NCBI GenBank assembly: GCA_050297855.1
Contig: JBNKTC010000010.1
Span: 515,378-579,377, forward strand
DNA from: SZUA-545 sp050297855
Lineage (GTDB): Bacteria; Campylobacterota; Campylobacteria; Campylobacterales; SZUA-545
Reading direction: 5' to 3'
DNA length: 64,000 nt
Shown: positions 9,395 to 18,217 of the stretch, piece after piece
Layout of the letters: each line of letters begins with the position of its first letter
Position numbering within the stretch: the stretch's first letter is position 1
Made by a program: the position numbers and the translations under genes
Notes under the pieces: model-generated
What the model was told of the DNA's origin: nothing
The model's database searches: none
The model's input: the letters and a program-made list of their open reading frames with translations, nothing else

Positions 9395-11341
9395 ATGGCA
9401 TTGACAATTATCAGCTTAATGAAACAGGTTCCTCTCCCCAGCGAAATGCGGATGGGAGAAGACGGTCTGATGGACCGCACCAAGGCGAAATCGATCATCA
9501 ACGTCGACTGCAGCTTCGGACTCGAAGCGGGTCTGCAGATCAAAAACGCCCACCCCGGCGCCCGACTGATCGTCTGTTCGATGGGACCGCCCTCCTTTGA
9601 AAGTTCACTCAAAAAAGCGATCTCCATGGGCTATGACGACGCCTACCTCCTTTCCGACCGACGCCTGGGCGGTTCAGACACCTATGCCACCGGTCTCGCG
9701 ATCGCGACGATGCTCAAGCATCTGGGTTACGGCAAAGGGCTCGACGAGGAGTTCATCATCGTCGCGGGCCGCCAGACCAGCGACGGCGATACCGCCCACG
9801 TCCCTTCCCAGGTCGCGGAGAACATGGGGATTCCCCAGGCGACCTTCATTGAGACCGCCGACTACGTCGACGGGCAGGTCGTCGCCAAGCGCATCATCGA
9901 AGGAGGCTACCAGATGATGAAGCTGCCGACACCCTGCGCCCTCTCCCTGACGCCCACAGGCGTTCCGCCCCGCCGGCCGAGCCTCAGCGGCGCCATCCGG
10001 GCCAACACCTCCGAGGTGACGGTCTTCAACATCGACGACATCGGTCTGAGTGATGAGAAGATCGGTCTCAGCGGCAGCCCGACGATCGTCGCCAAGGTGC
10101 AGAACATCGTCAGCGAACGCCCGCCGGTGCGCATGACCGAAGGACAGGGAGAAAAATCCCTCGTCGCCAACCTCGTCGCCAACATCAAGTCGGGTAAAAA
10201 CCAGCTCGAACACAAAGAGAAAAAGGCCAAGAAGGAGACGAAACTTCCCGAGTTCGATGTCGTGGATTTTCGTAAAGAGTCCTACGGCGGCAAAGGGGCT
10301 TCGGGCATCCTCACTTGGGCGGAGATGGCCGGAGACCAGATCTCCCGCCCCTCGCTGGAACTGCTCACTCCCGCACGGAAACTGGCCGACACCCTGGGGA
10401 CCACCGTCACCACCCTGCTCATCGGCGGCAAAGGGATCACGTCGCAGGCCCAGAGCCTCATCGAGTACGGTGCCGACGAAGTGGTCGTCGTCGAAGAGGA
10501 GCGGCTCAAAGAGTACCTGGTCCTCCCCTTCGCCTCAATCTTCAAAAAGGTGATCGACGAAAAACGTCCCGAGATCGCCCTCTTCGCCGCTACGACCGCG
10601 GGCCGCGAGCTCGCCCCGCGCATCGGCGTCAAGACCAACAGCGGTGTCACCGCCGACTGTACCGCCCTGGAGATCGGCATCCACGTCGACCGCAAGAAGA
10701 AGGTGATCTACGATCCCATCCTCGAATCCCGCCGCCCCACTTACGGGGAGAGCAAGCTGGCGACGATCCTGGGCTTCGTTTGTCCCCAGATCTCCACCGC
10801 CCGGGCGGGCACCTTCGAGGTTCCAGAGCGCGATTCGAGCCGGACGGGGAGTATCTCCACCTTCACCCCGACCCTCGATCCCGCGGAGTTCTCCGTCGAG
10901 ATCCTTGAAACGGTCCGGGGCGAAGGGGGACTGCAAAACCTCTTCGAGGCCGACGTCATCGTCTCCGGTGGGCGCGGTACGACCGGCGACGGGCTGCAGC
11001 TGATCCGTCAGCTCTCCGACGCCCTCAACGCCCAGGGCGTCAACACCGAGTGGGCCTGCAGCCGCCCGGTCGTCGATGACGGCGTTGCCGAATACGCCCG
11101 GCAGATTGGGCAGACCGGCAAGACTGTCCGGCCCAAGGTCTATGTCGCCGTCGGCGTCTCGGGAGCGATCCAGCACATTGCAGGCATCAAGGAGTCCGAT
11201 ACCATCGTCGCCATCAACCCCACCCCCAACGCCTCCATCTTCGGAAACGCGGACTTCGGAGTGGTTGGCACCTACGAGGACATTCTCCCCGAACTGATCG
11301 AACAGGTCAACGGCGGCTTCACCTTCGGGGTGGAAGCCTGA
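9395..11341 (+). CDS. fixAB: FixA-FixB (EtfB-EtfA) fusion electron transfer flavoprotein
   Basis: 648 residues, twice the size of either Etf subunit. The first ~270 residues are EtfB/FixA-like (IISLMKQVPLP, RQTSDGDTAHVPSQVAENMG, GVPPRRPSLSG). After a lysine-rich linker (about 268-282) the second half is EtfA/FixB-like, ending with the FAD-binding signature (SRPVVDDG, then VAVGVSGAIQHIAGI and AINPTPNASIFGNADFGVVG). The normally separate beta and alpha subunits are therefore one polypeptide. With the fused FixCX upstream it forms a two-protein Fix system. Whether it bifurcates electrons or only carries them cannot be told from the sequence. GAGGG stands 7 bases before the ATG. Confidence 0.92.
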   Translation: MALTIISLMKQVPLPSEMRMGEDGLMDRTKAKSIINVDCSFGLEAGLQIKNAHPGARLIVCSMGPPSFESSLKKAISMGYDDAYLLSDRRLGGSDTYATGLAIATMLKHLGYGKGLDEEFIIVAGRQTSDGDTAHVPSQVAENMGIPQATFIETADYVDGQVVAKRIIEGGYQMMKLPTPCALSLTPTGVPPRRPSLSGAIRANTSEVTVFNIDDIGLSDEKIGLSGSPTIVAKVQNIVSERPPVRMTEGQGEKSLVANLVANIKSGKNQLEHKEKKAKKETKLPEFDVVDFRKESYGGKGASGILTWAEMAGDQISRPSLELLTPARKLADTLGTTVTTLLIGGKGITSQAQSLIEYGADEVVVVEEERLKEYLVLPFASIFKKVIDEKRPEIALFAATTAGRELAPRIGVKTNSGVTADCTALEIGIHVDRKKKVIYDPILESRRPTYGESKLATILGFVCPQISTARAGTFEVPERDSSRTGSISTFTPTLDPAEFSVEILETVRGEGGLQNLFEADVIVSGGRGTTGDGLQLIRQLSDALNAQGVNTEWACSRPVVDDGVAEYARQIGQTGKTVRPKVYVAVGVSGAIQHIAGIKESDTIVAINPTPNASIFGNADFGVVGTYEDILPELIEQVNGGFTFGVEA

Positions 11342-11366
11342 TCACACCAACTATGAAAGGATCCAA

Positions 11367-12311
11367 ATGGTAGGCAGAAAAGTGGGAATCGTCGGCGCAG
11401 GCTTCGTAGGGGCCACCGCTGCATACAGTCTGACAATGCTCGGAACGTGTCACGAAGTGGTACTCTACGACATCGTCCCGGAGGTCGCCATCGGCAAGGC
11501 GATCGACATCGGCCAGTCAACCAACTACTCCCCCAAAGGGACCATCGTCTCGGCGGCCACGACCCCCGCCGAACTCAAAGACTGCGATATCGTCGTCATC
11601 ACCGCCGGGGTGCCCAGACGCTCGGAGATGACCCGCGCCGATCTCCTGATGATCAACGCGAAGATCGTCAAAGAGGTGGTGGAAAACATCCAGAAGTACT
11701 CCCCCGATGCGATTATCCTGATGGTCTCGAACCCGCTGGACGTCATGAACTACGTCGCCCACCACCTCACCGGGTGGGACCGGCGCCGCATCATCGGGAT
11801 GGCCGGGGCGCTGGACAGCTCCCGGATGGCTTACCAAATCCACAAAAAGGTCGGCTACGGTTCGGGACAGACCCGGGCGATGGTCATCGGCGAACACGGG
11901 CTCAAGATGATCCCCTGTCCCGAAATCTCCGCCGTCGGGGGCGTCCCCCTCGACCAGATCGTCAGCCAGGCGGATATGGACGAGATCAGCGCCAAGACCA
12001 GCGAAGGGGGCGCGGAGATCGTTAAGTATCTCAAAACCTCCGCCTACTACGCGCCGGGGCGCTCCATCGCCAAGATGGTCGAAGCGATCCTGGACGACTC
12101 ACGGATCGTCATCTCCTCCTCGGTCGTCCTGGAGGGCGAATACGGCTGCCACGACCTCTCCATCGGTGTCCCCGTGGTTCTGGGCGCCAAAGGTATCGAG
12201 AAGATCATCGAACTCGAACTCGACGAGACCAAGCAGGCACGCTTCGACGACGCCGTCGCCTCCGTCAAGGAGAACATCGGCATCCTGCGGGAGAACGGCT
12301 TTTTCGGGTGA
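11367..12311 (+). CDS. mdh: Malate dehydrogenase (LDH-like fold)
   Basis: 314 residues: NAD-binding GAGFVGATAA, active-site loop AGVPRRSEMTR with Arg at the substrate-specificity position typical of malate (not lactate) dehydrogenase, VSNPLDVMNYVAH, and catalytic His in VIGEHG. It interconverts malate and oxaloacetate with NAD. It lies 25 bases after fixAB with AAAGGA upstream of the ATG, so it is probably co-transcribed. This would place an NADH-producing enzyme beside the Fix electron-transfer proteins. Confidence 0.95.
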   Translation: MVGRKVGIVGAGFVGATAAYSLTMLGTCHEVVLYDIVPEVAIGKAIDIGQSTNYSPKGTIVSAATTPAELKDCDIVVITAGVPRRSEMTRADLLMINAKIVKEVVENIQKYSPDAIILMVSNPLDVMNYVAHHLTGWDRRRIIGMAGALDSSRMAYQIHKKVGYGSGQTRAMVIGEHGLKMIPCPEISAVGGVPLDQIVSQADMDEISAKTSEGGAEIVKYLKTSAYYAPGRSIAKMVEAILDDSRIVISSSVVLEGEYGCHDLSIGVPVVLGAKGIEKIIELELDETKQARFDDAVASVKENIGILRENGFFG

Positions 12312-12317
12312 GTGGGA

Positions 12318-12345
12318 AACTAAAAACTAAAAATTAAAAACTGAA
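12318..12345. repeat. Degenerate heptad repeat (AACTAAA)n
   Basis: Two exact AACTAAA units (12318-12331) are followed by two degenerate ones (AATTAAA, AACTGAA), right after the mdh stop. Confidence 0.6.
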
Positions 12346-12360
12346 AGTTGGAAGTTTGGC

Positions 12361-12476
12361 TGTCATTCCGGACCCGATCCGGAATCCATGCCTTTTTGAT
12401 GAGGGAATAGGTAATTGGTGGTTGGGAAAGAGAAAAAGCGAAAGGCGTGGATCCTGAATCGAGTTCAGGATGACGG
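12361..12476. repeat. Dispersed palindromic repeat, copy 1
   Basis: The left arm (TGTCATTCCGGACCCGATCC, continuing GGAATCCATGCC) and right arm (GGCGTGGATCCTGAATCGAG, then TTCAGGATGACGG) can pair into a long imperfect hairpin. A diverged copy is at 21661-21783. Intergenic REP/MITE-like element; no coding capacity. Confidence 0.75.
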
Positions 12477-12480
12477 CGCG

Positions 12481-12550
12481 CTCACCACTCACCACTCACC
12501 ACTCACCACTCACCACTCACCACTCACCACTCACCACTCACCACTCACCA
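12481..12550. repeat. Heptanucleotide tandem repeat (CTCACCA) x10
   Basis: Ten perfect copies of a 7-bp unit. The 3' end of the minus-strand gene at 12538-13242 runs into it, so that gene's last codons and its TGA stop are made of repeat sequence. Confidence 0.95.
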
Positions 12551-13242
12551 CTCAACTCCGCAATCTGCTTCTGCCAGACGATTTTCTGTAGCGGATGCAT
12601 CTGCGTATTTCCCATCCACTTTTCATACGCTTCGACATAATGGTTCGCTATCACCGGATGCAGCTGTTGTACATTCGCACAGAGACGGTCGAGATAGGAT
12701 TTGGCCCCGTCTGTGCTGAGGGGTTTGATCGGCTGCAGGCGCTTACGCAGCCCCGCGACGACCCGCGCGTCCGCGGCGTCGCCCGCGAGTTCGAGGAAGC
12801 GTGAGGCGGCGACGGGGTCTGCGTAGCTTTCGTTCCAGATCCGGCCGTTGATCATCTGGTCGCAGGCGAGGTCCATAAACACGGGATAGAGTGTCAGCAC
12901 CTCCGCCAGTTCGGTGAAATCGTCATCCACCATCGCCCGAAACAGCATCCGGCTCCGGTTGCGCACCTTCACCCGCAGCCGGTCGTCGGCGATCACCTCG
13001 TCGTGCAGGCGGGTAAAGCGCTCCAGCGCCCCCAGACGCGAATGGTTGAACGCCATGACGGAGACCAGGACGTTAGGGTCGCTGACCTGGTCGGGGTGCG
13101 AACCCGAGGGACGGTAGAAGGCCCACTCCAGACGCGCCTCGTCGTCTTCGTGACGCAGGAAGATCGCATCGCCCTGCGCTTCGAAGTCGGGAAGCTCCTT
13201 GAGCTCTTCGATCACCTCTTTGTAACTCAGCTGGTCCGTCAT
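12538..13242 (-). CDS. Protein of unknown function paired with the VWA/DUF2201 gene
   Basis: About 234 residues, no membrane segment, acidic, with many charged helices. No family recognised. It begins 9 bases after the stop of the VWA-like gene with AGGG upstream of the ATG at 13242, so the two are almost certainly one transcript. The last residues (GEW) and the stop are encoded by the CTCACCA heptad repeat. By position it is a likely third partner of the MoxR-VWA pair. Confidence 0.75.
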   Translation of the reverse strand: MTDQLSYKEVIEELKELPDFEAQGDAIFLRHEDDEARLEWAFYRPSGSHPDQVSDPNVLVSVMAFNHSRLGALERFTRLHDEVIADDRLRVKVRNRSRMLFRAMVDDDFTELAEVLTLYPVFMDLACDQMINGRIWNESYADPVAASRFLELAGDAADARVVAGLRKRLQPIKPLSTDGAKSYLDRLCANVQQLHPVIANHYVEAYEKWMGNTQMHPLQKIVWQKQIAELSGEW

Positions 13243-13251
13243 CGCCACACC

Positions 13252-14409
13252 CTATAGATCGAAATAGAAAACGTCGCCGTAGGGCTCCAGACGCTTCATA
13301 TTTTTCTTCTCGCTGATCAGGAACAGCGTACTCATCTCGCTGGACTGCGCGATCCGGAAGAAACCGTCACTGAGCACCATCAGAGTACTGTCGCTGATGT
13401 CCTTGCCCTTGAGATACTCCAGCACCGCGCCAAACTCCGTCCCGCCGTTTCCCTTGGCGAAGGCCACATCCGGCGGCCGGGCGTCCTGGGCGTCGTAACG
13501 CACCACCGCCGCCGTGTCGACCGCGTCGTCGAAGGGAACCACCGTCACCGAAAAGTCCGCGCTCATGCGCAGTACCCCATCGATGATCCCCAGAAACCGG
13601 GCAAAGACGTCGCGGGTGATGCTCATGGAGCGGTCCAGGGCGATATAGAGGTTGAGACGGTTGCGTTCGCGCTTGTAGCCCGGCAGGTAGAGGTTTTGGT
13701 GGATGAAACGGCGGTTGGGGTTGGAGAAGTCGCTGGTCTTGTCGAAGAAGCTCTCGGAGAGATAGGTGTGCAGCAGGGTTTCAAGATCGATCCTGGGACG
13801 GGTCACCTCGCGGATCACCTCCAGGAACGACGCGGGGATGTTGCCCTGCTTCTGGGCCGCCCCCATCGCCTGCACGATCAGCGCGTTAAGCGCCTCTTCG
13901 GCGGCTTCGGTATCGCCTTCGTTCTCTATGAGGTCCTGCTTCTGCTCGCTGGGATTTTCCTCGTCGGGGGTACCTTCACCTTCGGGATTCTCCTGGTAGA
14001 GGGTATGATAGACCTCCTCGACGGCGCGGTCGCGGAACTTCTCCATCATCACCTCGTTCTCGGGCCGTTCCCCGACCCGTTCGAAGTCGCTCAGCAGCAA
14101 GTTGATGACGATGTCGCTGCTACGGTTCCATACCTTGGAGTCGCGCTCTCCCATCCTGAAGGCGTGTTTGAGTAGAATGTGCAGCAGGATGTGGGCGTAG
14201 GTATATTTGAGCTGGGGTTCTTCGAGGGTTTCGGCCATCGTCTCGTCGACGTAGATCGCCGCGCCGTCGGTCTCGAAGGCTTCGTGAGGATTGATGCGAA
14301 AATGCATGGGCAGAGAGAGCGCCAGGACGCTGAGGAAGGGGTGGTCGAAAAGGAACTGCACCCGGATCTTCTCCAGGCGGCGGTGTAAGGAGGATTGCTG
14401 TGCGTCCAT
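13252..14409 (-). CDS. VWA-like protein with putative metallopeptidase domain (DUF2201 type)
   Basis: About 385 residues. The N-terminal part carries HILLHILLKHAFR (HxxxH within a helix), as in the putative metallopeptidase domain that precedes VWA-like domains of the DUF2201 family. An acidic linker (EGEGTPDEENPSEQ) follows, then a VWA-like domain whose metal site is LYIALDRSMSI (DxSxS-like with R inserted) and later GGTEF and VLSDGFF. Such proteins usually partner MoxR AAA+ ATPases; a MoxR gene lies on the same strand at 18.4 kb. ATG 14409 is chosen; ATG 14439 is in frame but overlaps a sigma-54-like promoter. Possible role: chaperone or metal insertion for a nif enzyme (inference). Confidence 0.8.
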   Translation of the reverse strand: MDAQQSSLHRRLEKIRVQFLFDHPFLSVLALSLPMHFRINPHEAFETDGAAIYVDETMAETLEEPQLKYTYAHILLHILLKHAFRMGERDSKVWNRSSDIVINLLLSDFERVGERPENEVMMEKFRDRAVEEVYHTLYQENPEGEGTPDEENPSEQKQDLIENEGDTEAAEEALNALIVQAMGAAQKQGNIPASFLEVIREVTRPRIDLETLLHTYLSESFFDKTSDFSNPNRRFIHQNLYLPGYKRERNRLNLYIALDRSMSITRDVFARFLGIIDGVLRMSADFSVTVVPFDDAVDTAAVVRYDAQDARPPDVAFAKGNGGTEFGAVLEYLKGKDISDSTLMVLSDGFFRIAQSSEMSTLFLISEKKNMKRLEPYGDVFYFDL

Positions 14410-14427
14410 GGCTTTTTCCCGACAGAT

Positions 14428-14443
14428 TGCATTTTCCATTCTA
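14428..14443 (-). promoter_or_regulatory. Candidate sigma-54 promoter of the VWA-like gene
   Basis: The minus strand reads TAGAATGGAAAATGCA, one base from the TAGAAC-N6-TGCA pattern shared by six other sites. It would give a leader of only about ten bases before ATG 14409, which is a reason for caution. Confidence 0.4.
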
Positions 14444-14465
14444 TCTGGCACTATTGAAACCCGTG

Positions 14466-16283
14466 CTAGGAGGTGATTTGAGTCTCCTGCGCGGGGCCTG
14501 CAACCGCCTCGCCGTAGAAAGCCACCAGGTTTTTGCCCCGCCGCTTCGCCTGGTACATCGCCTGGTCGGCGTATTCGATAAGGTTTTTGGGTGTTTTTGC
14601 ATCCATCGGGTAGTAGCTCACCCCGACGCTCATCTGGATCTGCACGTCCAGCCCCTCGATCTCCGTCGGTTCGCCGGTGATGGCGGTCAGTTTGCCGACC
14701 ACCTTTTGACACGCTTCTTCACTGCCGATCCCCTCCAGGATGATGACAAACTCGTCGCCGCCGTAGCGGCAGATGGTGTCCTGATCCCGGACGCTGGAGC
14801 GGAAGTGGTCGGCGCAGCGCTGCAGGATGATATCGCCGACGCGGTGGCCGTAGCGGTCATTGATGGGCTTGAAGTTGTCCAGATCAATGAAGACCACCGC
14901 CAGCAGCCTCGCGGAGCGGTGGCTGTGGATGATGGACTGCATCAGACGATCGTCGAGGATCAGCCGGTTGGAGAGTCCCGTCAGGGCGTCCTGCGTCGCC
15001 ATGTGACGGTACATCTGCTCGTTGGAGTGGCGCGCCGTAAAGTCGGAAAGCACGCCGATGTAGTTCTTGACCGAGCCGTTGGGTCTGCGGATGACGCTGA
15101 TGCGTAGCCAGGCGATGTAGAGCCCGCCGTCGGCACGGCGGTTTTTGACTTCGCCTTCCCAGTATCCATCTTTTTGCAGCTTCTGCCACATCCCTTCGTA
15201 AAACGCCGATTCGTGTTTACCCGCACTCATGACGGAGGGGTCTTTGCCCCGGATCTCGTCGAGGGTATATCCCGACATCTCCTCCATGGCACTGTTGGCA
15301 TGGAGGATGCGGTTATGTTCGTCCGTAATGATGATGCCGTCGACCGTATGGCGGAAGATCTCCGAACGCATCTCGAGCTGGCAGAAGGATTGCTGGGCCG
15401 CCAGTGCGGAACCGATGATCTGGGTCACGGTCTGGAGGGTGTTGACGTCGGTCATGTCGAAGGGACGGGCAACGTTGTTGCCGATGCCGAGGACACCCCA
15501 CCACTCGTCGCCGACGTAGATGGGGAGAATGAGCAGAACCTTGACCCGATGCTCGTAGAAGAAAGGGACCTCTTTGGGGTCGTGTTCGGAGGCGACGACG
15601 TTGATGTACCCCTGCTCCATCAGCGGGTCCATCCAGCCGTAGGATTCGAACTTGGCATAGGGGAGCAGCGCTGGGGCGTCTGCGTCGGAGTTGTCATTGA
15701 GTTCGAAGAACTTCCGTGCCAGTTTGAGCGAGGACTTCTGATCGTTTTCGAAGATGAAGATCGTCGAAACCTCAGCTGCCTCTTTGACCCGGCGCATCTG
15801 CTCGTGCATTGTTCCCTCGATCATCCCGCTGGAGCGCAGCAGCTGGGCGGCCATGGTGTTAATGGCGTTGAGGATGTTCCGGTGGCGATTGAGCGACGCT
15901 TCGGTCTGGTAGCGCTGTTCGATCTCGCGGCTGAGCCGATCGATGCCGTTGACCAGCGTCGCTTCGTCGAAGGGGCGGGTAAAAAACTGGTTGACCCCGA
16001 GGGTCATCGCCTTGAAAAGAAACTCTTTGTGCTCGAACTCGGTGAAGACCGCGATCTTCACATCCGAGTCGATCCGGCGGATGTCGGCGATCATATCGAG
16101 GGTCTCGATCCCGAGACTGAGCAAAACGAGGTCGGGAGGTGTTTTGATAAAGCGCTGCATTCCTGTTTGAGCATCAGGGGCGAATTCGATCTGCCGCTGC
16201 CCGTTGTCAAGTATCCGGTTAAGGACCTCAACGGCTTTGGCATGCCCCTCGACAATCAGAAATTTTTGCTTGTAGACCCGCAT
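14466..16283 (-). CDS. Pseudo-receiver-GAF-PAS-GGDEF diguanylate cyclase
   Basis: 605 residues. The N-terminal receiver-like domain (about 1-120) lacks the phosphoacceptor: where PDLVLLDxxMP is expected it has PDLVLLSLGIETLD, and the acidic pair is replaced (LIVEGHA), so it is probably not phosphorylated. Then come a GAF-like domain (about 140-300), a PAS domain (about 305-425) and a C-terminal GGDEF with intact RYGGDEF and an RxxD I-site (RDQD) five residues before it. The start ATG at 16283 has GGGAG nine bases upstream; the frame extends nine codons further. It lies between the VWA-like gene and moxR, and its family is unrelated to nif. Confidence 0.88.
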   Translation of the reverse strand: MRVYKQKFLIVEGHAKAVEVLNRILDNGQRQIEFAPDAQTGMQRFIKTPPDLVLLSLGIETLDMIADIRRIDSDVKIAVFTEFEHKEFLFKAMTLGVNQFFTRPFDEATLVNGIDRLSREIEQRYQTEASLNRHRNILNAINTMAAQLLRSSGMIEGTMHEQMRRVKEAAEVSTIFIFENDQKSSLKLARKFFELNDNSDADAPALLPYAKFESYGWMDPLMEQGYINVVASEHDPKEVPFFYEHRVKVLLILPIYVGDEWWGVLGIGNNVARPFDMTDVNTLQTVTQIIGSALAAQQSFCQLEMRSEIFRHTVDGIIITDEHNRILHANSAMEEMSGYTLDEIRGKDPSVMSAGKHESAFYEGMWQKLQKDGYWEGEVKNRRADGGLYIAWLRISVIRRPNGSVKNYIGVLSDFTARHSNEQMYRHMATQDALTGLSNRLILDDRLMQSIIHSHRSARLLAVVFIDLDNFKPINDRYGHRVGDIILQRCADHFRSSVRDQDTICRYGGDEFVIILEGIGSEEACQKVVGKLTAITGEPTEIEGLDVQIQMSVGVSYYPMDAKTPKNLIEYADQAMYQAKRRGKNLVAFYGEAVAGPAQETQITS

Positions 16284-16388
16284 TCGTTTCCACTCCCGAA
16301 CTGGTTTCAAACGCCGTCAAGCAGACGGCGGCGAAAGTCGTGTTTTATATGACGATTATATCCAAAAGTCGCCCTGTTTCCGTTTCCC

Positions 16389-16418
16389 TTGCAGGATTCA
16401 TCCCGCTTGATCTATAAT
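16389..16418 (+). promoter_or_regulatory. Sigma-70 type promoter
   Basis: TTGCAG (16389-16394), 18-base spacer, TATAAT (16413-16418), 25 bases before the start of the 80-residue protein. Confidence 0.6.
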
Positions 16419-16442
16419 ACGCGATACACACAAGGAATCGCC

Positions 16443-16685
16443 ATGACGCCCATGCTCTACTTCGACACCGCCGCCGGACGCTTCGAGGTGGCCCAGGACG
16501 ACGCCCACCGTTTCCACGTACTCTACGCCGGAGAGAGCCTGACCGACGCGGGCAACCTCGCCGACGCCATCGAGTCCTTCGTCCACGAAAGCGGCTTTTC
16601 CATCATGCACCCGGAGATGGGCGACCCGCTGGATGCGTTTGATCTGGGGATTCCCGACGAGCTGGAGGGGTGGAAGCGGTATTGA
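16443..16685 (+). CDS. Small protein of unknown function (80 aa)
   Basis: 80 residues, soluble, acidic (MTPMLYFDTAAGRFEVAQDD...). AAGGA six bases before the ATG and a good sigma-70-like promoter upstream support it as real. The pattern of short strands followed by a helix (DAGNLADAIESFVHE) suggests a small alpha/beta fold. No family recognised. Confidence 0.65.
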   Translation: MTPMLYFDTAAGRFEVAQDDAHRFHVLYAGESLTDAGNLADAIESFVHESGFSIMHPEMGDPLDAFDLGIPDELEGWKRY

Positions 16686-16689
16686 CGGC

Positions 16690-17205
16690 TTACTGACACA
16701 TTGTGGACGTCAGCTCAAAATCATAGGGCATTTTCTTGAGCGTATACTCATAACCGTTGACCACGGAACGATATCGCATCATGTCGTTAGTGAGTTCAAG
16801 AATCGTATAGCCGTCATAATTGTTCGCATTGGATGGATCCGAAGGTTGAAACTGATTCGTTGCCTTGACCCAGCCCCGGAACATTGTAAAATAGATGGAT
16901 CCGGAAACCCCCCAATGACCGACTTCTTTCTGTTCATCAAAAGTACCATCTGCATTACATGTAATGAAATGCTCAAAGTAGGTCCCATCCGTTGCCCGAA
17001 CCATTAGCTCTTGCCGTGTTCTGCCATCTTCGGTCGGTTGATGACCATACCACTTGCCCAACATCAGATCATACCGTTCCTGGTCAGTAGGCTCAACCAC
17101 TTTCATGTTCTTAATCTCTTTCGTTGACGTCAGTGTATCTTTCGTACCACACCCCATAACCAAGATTCCACACAGAAGTAAAAATAGTCCTTGTCTATAC
17201 ATCAC
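16690..17205 (-). CDS. Putative lipoprotein of unknown function
   Basis: 171 residues with a lipoprotein signal: MMYRQGLFLLLCGILVMGCG, with Cys of the lipobox (LVMGC) at about residue 19. The mature part contains LMLGKWYGHQPTEDGRTR and several paired strands, lipocalin-like in appearance, but no family is recognised. AT-rich compared with the flanking genes. First of three small minus-strand genes separated by palindromic, partly related DNA sites, resembling gene cassettes. Confidence 0.7.
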   Translation of the reverse strand: MMYRQGLFLLLCGILVMGCGTKDTLTSTKEIKNMKVVEPTDQERYDLMLGKWYGHQPTEDGRTRQELMVRATDGTYFEHFITCNADGTFDEQKEVGHWGVSGSIYFTMFRGWVKATNQFQPSDPSNANNYDGYTILELTNDMMRYRSVVNGYEYTLKKMPYDFELTSTMCQ

Positions 17206-17269
17206 GTATTCCTTATTATTTTATTGTTGTCACACTCGTTTTTCCTCGTTCCACCTCTCCCGAGGTGGA

Positions 17270-17314
17270 ACATTTACATTGAGCAATCAAAAAGCCGTCT
17301 GCGGGTTTTTGATT
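17270..17314. repeat. Palindromic cassette-boundary repeat A
   Basis: The core inverted repeat at 17285-17314 has arms AATCAAAAA / TTTTTGATT around GCCGTCTGCGGG. About 45 bases align with repeat B (17509-17557). On the minus strand it follows the stop of the 45-residue ORF, with ACATAACAAACC a few bases after the stop. Confidence 0.7.
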
Positions 17315-17340
17315 AGTCTCCTTTGGTTTGTTATGTATTT

Positions 17341-17478
17341 TTATTTTCCACGTAATACATAGCCGTACTTCCAAAGAAGTGCAGTAATAAAGAAACAAAA
17401 ACCTATCAGTATCGCCCATTCATAAAGGTTGAGACTCATTATGAAATCCATCCCTCGGGTAAAGTCTCCGAATCTCAT
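17341..17478 (-). CDS. Small 45-residue membrane protein (cassette-like)
   Basis: MRFGDFTRGMDFIMSLNLYE followed by a hydrophobic helix (WAILIGFCFFITALLW) and KYGYVLRGK. AAGGAG lies 11 bases before the ATG at 17478; an internal ATG (MSLNLYEW) is an alternative start. Four bases after its stop comes ACATAAC, and about 30 bases before its start comes GTTATGC: the layout of an integron cassette (short leader, ORF, recombination site right after the stop). Function unknown. Confidence 0.5.
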   Translation of the reverse strand: MRFGDFTRGMDFIMSLNLYEWAILIGFCFFITALLWKYGYVLRGK

Positions 17479-17508
17479 CAGTTTTCATGCTCCTTCATTT
17501 TATGCATA

Positions 17509-17557
17509 ACGTTTAAAATGAGCGATCAAAAAGCCGCCGCCTGCGGATTTTTGATCG
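17509..17557. repeat. Palindromic cassette-boundary repeat B
   Basis: The core inverted repeat (17523-17557) has arms CGATCAAAAA / TTTTTGATCG. Its minus-strand right end continues AAACGTTATGC. It matches repeat A over about 45 bases. Together the two sites show one good R-box-like end each (ACATAAC in A, GTTATGC in B). Confidence 0.7.
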
Positions 17558-17717
17558 GTTTTATGTGTTTCAGTGACATTCATGATTTTCTTTAAACTCA
17601 TGAGTTGACTGATAATCACATTCGCATTGATCATAATTGTAACTTCCTCCGCCATCCAGACATTTGTCTACCTCAAAACTTGCAAGCATTGACACTATCA
17701 AGTGATTTGTTATACAT

Positions 17718-18176
17718 TTATTTCTCAATCATTTTCTTTACGAATAAGTACATTCTAGTATAGTAAGGATATGCGTATTTCTCAAAGGTGGTATCTTTTA
17801 AATTGTCAAGACTACTTTTAACTAGAATTCCATTTTTGATTTCAGCAATGTAAATTACTTTGTAATTATGATCATAAAAGACTTGTATATTTCCATGAGA
17901 TTTTTTACCATTCGACTCGTCAAAATATGTATTGTTATTATCGACAGCAAGTACATGTCCAAGTTCAGTTTGCATATGTTTAAGAAAATATACATATGGA
18001 ATATTGTTTTCAATCGCAAAATTTATATTCTTTATGCGACAGTTTCCTGCAGATTGCATTAATTTACTTTCGGTACCACTAATAGCTTCATATGCAGGTG
18101 TAAGCAATAGCAAAATTATAAATATGACAGGAAATGCCATAAAAAGAATACCAATAGTAATGCCAATTTTTTTCAA
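17718..18176 (-). CDS. Small membrane-anchored protein of unknown function
   Basis: 152 residues starting at TTG 18176 (AAGGAAAT upstream). An N-terminal hydrophobic helix (IGITIGILFMAFPVIFIILLLL) is followed by a soluble domain rich in Asn, Lys and Tyr. Markedly AT-rich with codon use unlike the nif genes, suggesting transfer. GTATAACAAATC follows three bases after the stop, like the sequence after the 45-residue ORF. No family recognised. Confidence 0.65.
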   Translation of the reverse strand: MKKIGITIGILFMAFPVIFIILLLLTPAYEAISGTESKLMQSAGNCRIKNINFAIENNIPYVYFLKHMQTELGHVLAVDNNNTYFDESNGKKSHGNIQVFYDHNYKVIYIAEIKNGILVKSSLDNLKDTTFEKYAYPYYTRMYLFVKKMIEK

Positions 18177-18217
18177 TCAATATTTCCTTCTATGTATAAC
18201 TATTTATTAGCTAACAA

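Noticed and set aside
12481..12550. Possible CRISPR-like array
   Set aside because: Units are only 7 bp with no spacers; it is a simple tandem repeat.
17500..17634. 44-codon minus-strand ORF ending in repeat B, and the ORF at 17216-17419 ending in repeat A
   Set aside because: Their related C-termini (FLIA...) are simply translations of the shared palindromic DNA repeat, not evidence for protein homology.
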